A stretch of 6,332 bases of DNA from an uncultured Bacteroidota bacterium (GTDB taxonomy: Bacteria > Bacteroidota > Bacteroidia > Flavobacteriales > Flavobacteriaceae): assembly GCA_903837025.1 (NCBI GenBank), contig CAILTC010000015.1, positions 1-6,332 on the forward strand, in the 5' to 3' direction. Positions 1 through 5,709 of the stretch are shown in pieces; position 1 is the first letter of the stretch; each line of letters starts with the position of its first letter. The notes under the pieces were generated by a model. It had not been told where the DNA came from and made no database searches. It saw only the letters and a program-made list of their open reading frames with translations. The position numbers and the translations under genes were made by a program.

Positions 1-35
1 AACAAAAGAAATTAATTTTGTCAAAAACAGAAGCT

Positions 36-161
36 ATGAGAGATAATTCGAATACATTTATTTATATAATTGCGGGAATAATTATGCTGCATTTTTTAGT
101 TGGTTTTGTTTGGTTAATTTTTAAACTTTCGAAAAAAAAGGAAGATAATAAAGAATTATAA
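36..161 (+). CDS. Small single-pass membrane protein, start uncertain (possibly 5'-partial)
   Basis: From the ATG at 36 this reads as a 41-residue protein. It has a short polar N-terminus (MRDNSNT), one hydrophobic segment at about residues 8-30, and a lysine-rich tail (KLSKKKEDNKEL). The positive tail suggests that the C-terminus lies in the cytoplasm. The same frame is open back to the window edge, adding the residues QKKLILSKTEA, so this could equally be the C-terminal membrane anchor of a longer protein. A second frame (2-46) ends in TAA, overlapping the ATG by 11 nt, and could be the tail of an upstream gene. No Shine-Dalgarno sequence decides the start, and none is expected in this phylum. 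I do not recognise the family. No hairpin terminator follows it, only AT-rich DNA. Confidence 0.4.
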   Translation: MRDNSNTFIYIIAGIIMLHFLVGFVWLIFKLSKKKEDNKEL

Positions 162-254
162 TTTTAACTAATTGATTTTTAGTGTTTCATAATTAAATGA
201 TTGAACCAAGTTTATTTTTATTAATAAAATTTCATAATATACTTACAATTCATT

Positions 255-262
255 TACCTTTG
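255..262 (+). promoter_or_regulatory. Bacteroidota -7 promoter box for the B12 riboswitch transcript
   Basis: TACCTTTG matches the Bacteroidota housekeeping -7 consensus TAnnTTTG exactly. The -33 element is weak: TTTC at 230-233 lies about 21 nt upstream in place of the usual TTG/TTTG. A start site a few bases downstream, at about 267-270, would place the 5' end of the RNA just before the riboswitch aptamer. That fit supports the call. The start site itself is inferred. Confidence 0.55.
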
Positions 263-269
263 CAACCGT

Positions 270-440
270 ATTGAGGTTGCTGTTTTTAATTTTAAAACGG
301 CATTAAAAGGGAATCAGGTTAAAAACCTGGGCTGTACCCGCAACTGTAAGCTATAAAGCTTGTTGTTATCTACAAAACCACTGTCCTGAAAATGGATGGG
401 AAGGTAAACAACAAGACGCAAGCCAGGAGACCTGCCTATT
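270..440 (+). promoter_or_regulatory. Cobalamin (AdoCbl/B12) riboswitch aptamer
   Basis: The aptamer has the conserved core of the cobalamin riboswitch family. AAAAGGGAATC (306-314 region) is followed by a perfect CAGGTT/AACCTG hairpin (315-320/324-329), then GCTGTACCCGCAACTGTAAGC across two blocks (331-351). The canonical B12 box AAGCCAGGAGACCTGCC lies at 420-436. Long-range pairings are visible: AGGTT 274-278 with GACCT 429-433, GGC 299-301 with GCC 422-424, and a perfect 9-bp arm, 359-367 with 407-415. The P5 arm runs from CCA (378-380) through TCC 384-386/GGA 394-396, with an L5 loop TGAAAAT at 387-393. Such elements bind adenosyl- or other cobalamins and reduce expression of the downstream gene, here a TonB-dependent receptor. 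Which cobalamin form is bound cannot be told from this reading. Confidence 0.96.
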
Positions 441-451
441 ACATCGAGTAT

Positions 452-514
452 CAAACTTTCGGGAAAAAAGGTTTGGGTATGGGTCATTCTATGCTTTTCT
501 CCCATTTTTATTAT
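452..514 (+). promoter_or_regulatory. Riboswitch expression platform with competing hairpins
   Basis: Three mutually exclusive structures overlap between the aptamer and the btuB start. (1) A terminator-like hairpin pairs GGGAAAAAAG 461-470 with CTTTTCTCCC 494-503 (9 of 10 pairs, one A/C mismatch) and is followed by ATTTTTATTAT. (2) A hairpin pairs CAAAC 452-456 with GTTTG 471-475, plus three A/T pairs beyond a bulged G470, and uses the left arm of (1). (3) ATGGG 479-483 pairs with CCCAT 501-505, and its loop carries TTTTC (495-499), which is complementary to GAAAA in aptamer loop L5 (388-392). The last matches the known L5-L13 kissing architecture of cobalamin riboswitches. The pairings are visible in the sequence; the switching order is inferred. 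Confidence 0.5.
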
Positions 515-532
515 CAAAAATGTTTTATTAAA

Positions 533-2473
533 ATGAACAACAAAATCGTTCGTATTAGTGCGTTATTCGTACTAATGACTAACTGTGTTTTTGCGCAGCA
601 AAAAGACAGCATCACTTCATCAACTCCATTGGATGAAGTCGTAATTTCGGATTCCAAATTTGCTTTGGCGAAAGAAAAATCAGGTAAAGTTATTACCAAA
701 ATCACCTCCGAAGATTTAAGAAAAAAAGAAGGACAAAGTATTGCGTCTATTCTAAGTTCGGTTGCGGGAATCGAAATTAACGGGAATCAAAGTGTTGCCG
801 GAAAAAATTTGGGCTACTACATTCGTGGCGGAAAAAACAATCAAGTGCTTATTCTCATTGACGGAATTCCGGTTACCGATGCCTCGGGAATTGGTTTTGA
901 ATACGATCTGCGTTTGATTCCTGCCAATCAAGTAGAAAGTATCGAAATTATGAAAGGCGCTTCGAGTACGCTTTACGGAACTGGTGCTGCCACTGGTGTA
1001 ATTAATATTACTTTGAAGAAATCGGGGAAGAAATCCATTCAGGGAAATGCTTATTTTAATGCTGGAACTACGAATACGGCATTTACCTCAAAAACAAAAC
1101 CAGCCGATTTTAATCAAGGATTTTCGATAAACGGAAACTTTAAAAAAATCAATTATTTTGCTTCGTTGAATAGTACAGAAACCAATGGAATGTCACAAAT
1201 TGCGGCACCGAATCCGAGTATTGTTTATGAACCAGATCGTTTTTCGCGATTGAATTATTTGGCAAAATTAGGATATCATGTTACCGATAAACTGTCTTTG
1301 GATTTCTTCGGGAATTTCGATAAAATCAACAATGATTATGATGGTGGTTTTGACAATACGGGTACGGATGACACTACTTTAGATCATTCGAAAACGGAAC
1401 AATTTCGCTTTGGCTTTATGCCAAAATACAAATACGATAACGGCCAGTTTGTATTGAATTCGAGTTTTAATAAAATAACACGCGCTTACAATGAGCTAGA
1501 TAGTTATTCGGGAACCGTTGGATTTTCGCAATACGATTCTAGAAGTGTAAATGTTGATGCGTACAATAAATACAATTTTTCGAAGTCTTTGTTTTTGGTT
1601 GCAGGAACTCAATATCAATTTTTCGATATGAACACGGAAACGCCTTATGGAAACATTGCTAATAAAAAAGCCAAATTCAATATGATAGATCCTTATCTAA
1701 CAGGGGTTTTTCTTTCGGATTTTGGGTTGAATTTGAATGCAGGAGCGCGATTGAATATTCATAGCGAATATGGAAATCAGTTGGTTTATAATGTAAATCC
1801 TTCCTATGATTTCAAAGCTTTTCCGGTAAAGCTTTTGGCTTCTTATAGCACCGCTTTTATAACGCCAAGTTTGTATCAATTGTATTCGCAGTACGGGAAT
1901 TCGGCTTTGACACCAGAGAAAAATAGCACGATTGAAGCTGGTTTTGAAACCCAAATTTTGGATAAAAAAATTAAATTAAATGCGGTTGGTTTTTACCGAG
2001 AACAAACGAATTTCATTGGCTTTTCACCGGCCTATAAATACATCAATATCGATGGAAACAATAAAGCGAAAGGGATTGAAACCGAAATTACTTTGGTAGT
2101 AAGCGAAAAAATAAAATGGATATCCAATTACACTTTCACGAAAGTGGATGCCGCTTTAGACCGCTTAATTCCGAGACATAAAGTGAATTCAAACTTGGAT
2201 CTTCAAGTGAGTAAAAAGGCTTTTTTCAACCTGAATTATCAATATCTCAACAGCAGAAAAGACGCTTTTTTTGACGGAAATACGTATGCTACACAAAATG
2301 TAGTTTTGGGTTCTTATCAATTGGTCAATGCTACTTTTCGTTATGAATTGGTAACCAATAGAGTATCCGTTTTTGGAACGGCAAGCAATATTTTTAATGC
2401 TGCTTTTGTCGAAAATGTGGGCTATAATTCACTTGGAAGAAACTTCAAATTGGGATTGAATATCAATTTGTAG
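533..2473 (+). CDS. btuB: TonB-dependent outer-membrane receptor, BtuB-like cobalamin transporter
   Basis: This 646-residue receptor is predicted to import cobalamin (or a related corrinoid) across the outer membrane using TonB energy. A signal peptide covers residues 1-21 (MNNKIVRISALFVLMTNCVFA, with cleavage before QQKD). The TonB box LDEVVIS is at 33-39. The plug domain spans about 40-163, with YYIRGG (95-100), LILIDGIPV (106-114) and VESIEIMKGASSTLYGTGA (134-152). The rest is a 22-strand-type barrel ending in a typical terminal strand (GRNFKLGLNINL). It lacks the CarboxypepD-like N-terminal extension of SusC proteins, and its length is normal for a BtuB/FepA-type receptor. Start choice: the frame is open upstream to an ATG at 392, but that ATG and the following codons lie in the riboswitch. 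Only the ATG at 533 places the signal peptide at the N-terminus. The substrate is inferred from the upstream cobalamin riboswitch. No btuF/C/D or corrinoid-processing genes are visible next to it. Confidence 0.9.
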   Translation: MNNKIVRISALFVLMTNCVFAQQKDSITSSTPLDEVVISDSKFALAKEKSGKVITKITSEDLRKKEGQSIASILSSVAGIEINGNQSVAGKNLGYYIRGGKNNQVLILIDGIPVTDASGIGFEYDLRLIPANQVESIEIMKGASSTLYGTGAATGVINITLKKSGKKSIQGNAYFNAGTTNTAFTSKTKPADFNQGFSINGNFKKINYFASLNSTETNGMSQIAAPNPSIVYEPDRFSRLNYLAKLGYHVTDKLSLDFFGNFDKINNDYDGGFDNTGTDDTTLDHSKTEQFRFGFMPKYKYDNGQFVLNSSFNKITRAYNELDSYSGTVGFSQYDSRSVNVDAYNKYNFSKSLFLVAGTQYQFFDMNTETPYGNIANKKAKFNMIDPYLTGVFLSDFGLNLNAGARLNIHSEYGNQLVYNVNPSYDFKAFPVKLLASYSTAFITPSLYQLYSQYGNSALTPEKNSTIEAGFETQILDKKIKLNAVGFYREQTNFIGFSPAYKYINIDGNNKAKGIETEITLVVSEKIKWISNYTFTKVDAALDRLIPRHKVNSNLDLQVSKKAFFNLNYQYLNSRKDAFFDGNTYATQNVVLGSYQLVNATFRYELVTNRVSVFGTASNIFNAAFVENVGYNSLGRNFKLGLNINL

Positions 2474-2561
2474 GAAACTAAAAATCCCGCGGTTGAAACC
2501 TTGTGCTACAGGAGAAATAGTCCAGTACAAGAATATGTTTTCAGCCTATTTTGAACCAATA

Positions 2562-2593
2562 AAAAAAGGCTTTCAGTGATGAAAGCCTTTTTT
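2562..2593. terminator. Bidirectional rho-independent terminator between convergent genes
   Basis: A perfect inverted repeat has the stem core GGCTTTCA (2568-2575)/TGAAAGCC (2580-2587) around a GTGA loop. It is flanked by an A run (2562-2567) and a T run (2588-2593). The symmetrical A and T tracts let it terminate both the receptor transcript from the left and the S41 peptidase transcript from the right. The preceding 2474-2560 stretch holds no recognisable feature. Confidence 0.92.
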
Positions 2594-2612
2594 GTTCGTT
2601 CTTTATTTTTTA

Positions 2613-4097
2613 TTACAAAGCTTTCAACAATCCTTCGGGCGCTTTTTCAAGATACATTTGGTTTTGTATACCGTTTATCGATTTTGAATCTTTGAAATAG
2701 TCCAATTTTATTCCCGGAATTGGCTGAGCCATTCTTCCTGTTCCTGTTATTTTCCCTATGGCTAAACTCAATAAAGGCTCAGATGAATTTCCAAGTACAC
2801 CAAGATTACTTGGGTTTTCGGCAAGTTGATACGTAGGAACTAAACCGCTTTGATAGTCTCCAAAACCCACGCCATTTACAATTTTTATAACCAGAGGTTG
2901 CATCGCATAACGATGATTTGGGTTTCTGTTGGTTGCACTAAAATCTGGGGAGTCATATAAAGTCACGGAACCAACATTTTTTCCAACGGTTACATCACCT
3001 ATTTGAACAACGTTTGCGTAAGGTTTTAATCCATTGATTACGAGTTCGCTGGCAGAAGCTGTTCCTTTTGAAGTTAGAATATACACTTTGGTCATATTTA
3101 TGCTATTAATAGGAGTCGTTCCTATTTTATCAACAAAGAAATTTTTCAATGACTCAGGATTATTGGCATCATAATAGGCTTCTATTTTTGCATTCCATTG
3201 TTGTTTTGCAAATACTTGTCCGGTAAATTGACCTGTAATCATACTCGCTAAACGTGTTGCTGTCTGAATAGAACCACCGCCATTATAACGTAAATCAAGA
3301 ACAAAATCAGTAACTCCTTGTGCTTTTAATGTCCCGAAAGCATCGTTTAATTGAGTATCATAATTAGAATAAAAACCATTGTACATTAAATAGCCAATTT
3401 TATGAGAACCGGAAGTAATCACGGTATTTACTAAAATTGGGTTTTCGTCTAAAGGGGTTTTTGTCAGTGCAATATTTCTTCCATTTGGGGTGAATGCTCC
3501 TCCATTTATATCTGCTAAATTTAAGGTATAATCGTTGTTCGTACCAAACAAAAGCGCTTGATAATTGCTAACTGTTAGCTGAGTTCCGTTGACACCATAA
3601 AAAATATCACCACGGTGAATGTCTTTATTTGCTGCGTTTGAACCTGGAATGACATAACGAACCCAACCGACAATTTCAGAAGAACCAGAAGTTTTATAAC
3701 TCAAACCAAATTCTACTCCATTGTTATTTGTTGACCCCTGAAGCTGACCTTCAAGAACTAAATAATCGCTTACAATCCAGCTGAAACGATCAACTGCATC
3801 GGCAACATTAGGAAAAAGGCTTATCGGTTTATAAAGTAAATTCTGGAATAAGGTTTCGGGTTGTGGGTATCCTGTTAAAAAGGCATCTAATTGGGTTTGA
3901 TCTGCAAATCGGGTATCGGATAAATTTGGGACATCGGCTTGCCACAAATAATAAAGATTAAGTCCTTTCCAAATAAAATTTTGAACTTCTAAATTACTGG
4001 GTACTTTAGGTGCTGCTACATCATCTTTGTCTTGACAACTTTGAAAAGCTAGAGCAAAAAATAGGAATACAATGATAATTTTGAATTTCGTTTTCAT
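2613..4097 (-). CDS. S41-family (C-terminal processing type) serine peptidase, predicted lipoprotein
   Basis: This is a 494-residue envelope protease. Residues 1-20 form a lipoprotein signal peptide ending FQS before Cys21. The mature start CQDKDD is acidic, resembling the lipoprotein export signals that place flavobacterial lipoproteins on the cell surface. A helical N-terminal region (about 35-110) is followed by a PDZ-like domain (about 125-215, with HRGDIFYGVNG at 161-171). The S41 catalytic domain (about 232-425) contains FVLDLRYNGGG (265-275) and GTASASE (345-351). Ser348 and Lys373 (VGKNVGS) are spaced 25 residues apart, exactly as the Ser/Lys dyad is in E. coli Tsp/Prc, so the enzyme should be active. 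About 70 residues follow the core. The substrate is unknown. The gene converges on btuB, shares the bidirectional terminator with it, and is divergent from the ECF sigma operon. The ATG at 4097 places the signal peptide at the N-terminus. Confidence 0.9.
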   Translation of the reverse strand: MKTKFKIIIVFLFFALAFQSCQDKDDVAAPKVPSNLEVQNFIWKGLNLYYLWQADVPNLSDTRFADQTQLDAFLTGYPQPETLFQNLLYKPISLFPNVADAVDRFSWIVSDYLVLEGQLQGSTNNNGVEFGLSYKTSGSSEIVGWVRYVIPGSNAANKDIHRGDIFYGVNGTQLTVSNYQALLFGTNNDYTLNLADINGGAFTPNGRNIALTKTPLDENPILVNTVITSGSHKIGYLMYNGFYSNYDTQLNDAFGTLKAQGVTDFVLDLRYNGGGSIQTATRLASMITGQFTGQVFAKQQWNAKIEAYYDANNPESLKNFFVDKIGTTPINSINMTKVYILTSKGTASASELVINGLKPYANVVQIGDVTVGKNVGSVTLYDSPDFSATNRNPNHRYAMQPLVIKIVNGVGFGDYQSGLVPTYQLAENPSNLGVLGNSSEPLLSLAIGKITGTGRMAQPIPGIKLDYFKDSKSINGIQNQMYLEKAPEGLLKAL

Positions 4098-4217
4098 ATT
4101 TGAGTTTTATATAAGACTAACGCAAAAATACAGACTTTAGTTTTATTTACGATACATTGTAACAAAAATAACTTAGTTTCGTCTTGCTTATATAACCTTT
4201 CTAATGAATGTTTTTTT
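4098..4217. promoter_or_regulatory. Divergent promoter region between the S41 peptidase and the ECF sigma operon
   Basis: This 120-bp AT-rich spacer must drive both genes. For the minus strand, two exact TAnnTTTG boxes (TATTTTTG, seen on + as CAAAAATA) lie at 4123-4130 and 4163-4170. The first is 26 bp from the S41 start codon and is the better placed. A clear -33 TTG was not found for either. For the plus strand the closest match is TAGTTTCG (4174-4181), one mismatch from consensus, with TTG at 4157-4159 only 14 bp upstream. The operon may therefore use an alternative, possibly self-recognised, promoter. No hairpin or known operator is evident. Confidence 0.45.
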
Positions 4218-4727
4218 ATGAACCAAAATGAGTTTATGAATTTAATTGCCCCTTTCAAAGACAAAGTCTTTCGTTTGGCAAAGCGATTGCTCATAAGCAG
4301 GGAAGAAGCTGAGGATGCAACTCAGGATGTTTTGGTGAAATTGTGGAATAAAAACTCGAGTTTGGAGGATTATAATAATGTTGAAGCTTTTGCGATGACG
4401 ATGACCAAGAATTATTGCTTGGATCAATTGAAATCTAAAAGAACAGGAAATCTATCGATTGTTCACGATAATTTTGTTGGAAGAGATCCTGCTTTAGATA
4501 AAAAAATGGAAGATATTGATAGCTTAAATTGGGTCGAAAAAATAATCAATCAATTGCCAAAGCAGCAGAGGATGATCATTCAGCTTCGGGATATAGAACA
4601 ATATGAGTTTGAAGAAATTGCCAAAATAATGAATAGTAATGAAATTGCAATTCGAGTGGCACTTTCGAGAGCTAGAAAAACAGTTAGAGCCTTTATGATA
4701 AAAACACACAGCCATGGAATTAAATAA
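4218..4727 (+). CDS. RNA polymerase ECF-type sigma-70 factor
   Basis: This is a 169-residue group 4 (ECF) sigma factor that should direct RNA polymerase to a dedicated promoter set. Region 2 spans about residues 8-75 and contains the core-binding and -10 recognition signature REEAEDATQDVLVKLW (28-43) and TKNYCLDQLKSKR (63-75). A short linker (about 76-104) leads to region 4 (about 105-160), which has the typical LPKQQRMII start and the helix-turn-helix FEEIAKIMNSNEIAIRVALS (131-150), ending in SRARKTVR. There is no region 1.1 or region 3, and the length is normal for ECF factors. It is the first gene of the operon and overlaps the next by 14 nt, which suggests translational coupling with its likely inhibitor. 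It is not next to a FecR/SusCD pair, so it is unlikely to be a polysaccharide- or iron-uptake sigma. The signal it responds to is unknown. Confidence 0.93.
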   Translation: MNQNEFMNLIAPFKDKVFRLAKRLLISREEAEDATQDVLVKLWNKNSSLEDYNNVEAFAMTMTKNYCLDQLKSKRTGNLSIVHDNFVGRDPALDKKMEDIDSLNWVEKIINQLPKQQRMIIQLRDIEQYEFEEIAKIMNSNEIAIRVALSRARKTVRAFMIKTHSHGIK

Positions 4728-5160
4728 AATTGAAATCGTATTAGAAAAATACTTTCAGGGCGAAACCAATAGTGTTGAAGAAAAGCAATTAAAAGATTAT
4801 TTTTCTTCCTCGAATGTGGCGCAACATTTAGAACAATATGCACCTCTTTTTAGCTACTTTGCATTGGATAAAGATCAAAAAAATGGGAAAGAAATACAGT
4901 TAAATACAAAAAATCGAAATTTAACTTGGTTCTCAATTGCGGCTTCTGTTATTGTTTTGATGGGAATAGGGACGTATGGTTATTTTAATTATGAAAATTT
5001 TAATCCCGATAAAAACCTTGGCACTTATAACGATCCTGAACTCGCTTTAAAGGAAACACAAAAAGCATTGGCGCTATTATCGACAAATATCAATGTTGGC
5101 ATAGAAAGTGTACAGTATATTCAGGAATATGATCATTCGAAAAACTTAATTTTTAAATAA
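4714..5160 (+). CDS. Single-pass membrane protein, putative anti-sigma factor
   Basis: This 148-residue protein has a cytoplasmic N-terminal part (about 1-69), one transmembrane helix (about 71-91, WFSIAASVIVLMGIGTYGYF) and a short outer part (about 92-148). The N-terminal pattern LEKYFQGETNSVEEKQLKDY resembles the start of Bacteroidota FecR-type and related anti-sigma proteins, where such a segment binds the sigma factor. There is no zinc-finger HxxxCxxC motif and no FecR domain. The outer part has a probable helix, DPELALKETQKALALLSTNI (107-126). The overlap with the sigma gene, the membrane topology and the position all suggest it holds the sigma factor at the inner membrane. That role is inferred from context, not from a recognised catalytic or metal-binding signature. 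Confidence 0.7.
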   Translation: MELNKIEIVLEKYFQGETNSVEEKQLKDYFSSSNVAQHLEQYAPLFSYFALDKDQKNGKEIQLNTKNRNLTWFSIAASVIVLMGIGTYGYFNYENFNPDKNLGTYNDPELALKETQKALALLSTNINVGIESVQYIQEYDHSKNLIFK

Positions 5161-5177
5161 TAATAAATACAAATACC

Positions 5178-5708
5178 ATGAAAAAAATAATAATAACAGT
5201 AGTAATGGCCTTAGTTTCGAATACGTTTTTCGCGCAAGCGGCATTCGATAAATTCGATGGGCAAGAGGATGTGACTTCGATAATAGTCAACAAAAAAATG
5301 TTCGAATTGATGAGCAAAGTAAAAATGGACAATTCGGATAAAGAAGCTCAACAATATATGAATTTGATTCGAAAACTCGATAATCTAAAAGTTTTTACAA
5401 CGACAAGTTCCCGAGTTACTTCGGAAATGAAGGCGGCTTCCGACAAATATATCAAAGCTGACGGATTAGAAGAATTAATGCGTGTGAATGACGGTGGGAA
5501 AAACATTCGAATAATGGTAAAATCATGTGCGAATGACAGTCAAATTAAAGAGCTTTTGATGTTTATTGAGGGTGGAAACAAAGAGAATCAAACCGTTTTG
5601 ATGTCGCTTACTGGTACATTTGACTTGAATGAAATCTCGGTTCTTACCGATAAAATGAGAATTCCTGGAGGTGAAGTTTTGAAGCGCGCAACTAAAGGAA
5701 AAAAGTAA
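5178..5708 (+). CDS. DUF4252-type protein, secreted (first of a tandem pair)
   Basis: This 176-residue protein starts with a signal peptide (MKKIIITVVMALVSNTFFA, with cleavage after about residue 19) and has no lipobox, so it should be periplasmic or outer-membrane associated. The mature part has the layout I associate with DUF4252: an N-terminal helical part, a central LRKLDNLKVFTTTS-like strand (from about residue 64), a helical middle, then strands around NIRIMVKSCANDSQIKELLMF and VLMSLTGTFDLNEISVLTDKM. It ends in a basic tail (KRATKGKK). No catalytic motif is visible. It lies 17 nt after the putative anti-sigma gene and 1 nt before its paralogue, so all are surely co-transcribed. The molecular function of this family is unknown. 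The family call is from memory of its pattern, without a database search. Confidence 0.78.
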   Translation: MKKIIITVVMALVSNTFFAQAAFDKFDGQEDVTSIIVNKKMFELMSKVKMDNSDKEAQQYMNLIRKLDNLKVFTTTSSRVTSEMKAASDKYIKADGLEELMRVNDGGKNIRIMVKSCANDSQIKELLMFIEGGNKENQTVLMSLTGTFDLNEISVLTDKMRIPGGEVLKRATKGKK

Positions 5709-5709
5709 G

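Noticed and set aside
216..229. Perfect AT-only palindrome TTTTATTAATAAAA in the spacer before the B12 promoter
   Set aside because: It has no G or C and no loop, so it makes a weak hairpin at best. Such palindromes are common by chance in AT-rich spacers.
263..279. CAACC/GGTTG inverted repeat with a 7-nt loop at the aptamer's 5' edge
   Set aside because: If transcription starts near 267-270, as the -7 box suggests, most of the left arm is not in the RNA. It would also compete with the aptamer-closing pairing.
554..576. ATTAGT/ACTAAT inverted repeat with an 11-nt loop just inside the receptor gene
   Set aside because: It is a six-pair AT-rich stem in signal peptide codons, with no link to the riboswitch and no T run. 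It is likely chance.
1697..1954. 85-codon minus-strand frame inside the receptor gene
   Set aside because: It is antisense to a conserved barrel region, has no promoter and has no recognisable protein features.
4113..4144. Imperfect inverted repeat AAGACTAA/TTAGTTTT around one -7 box, considered as an operator
   Set aside because: It has one G/T mismatch-type pair, is AT-rich, and has no second copy or known regulator nearby. It is too weak to call.
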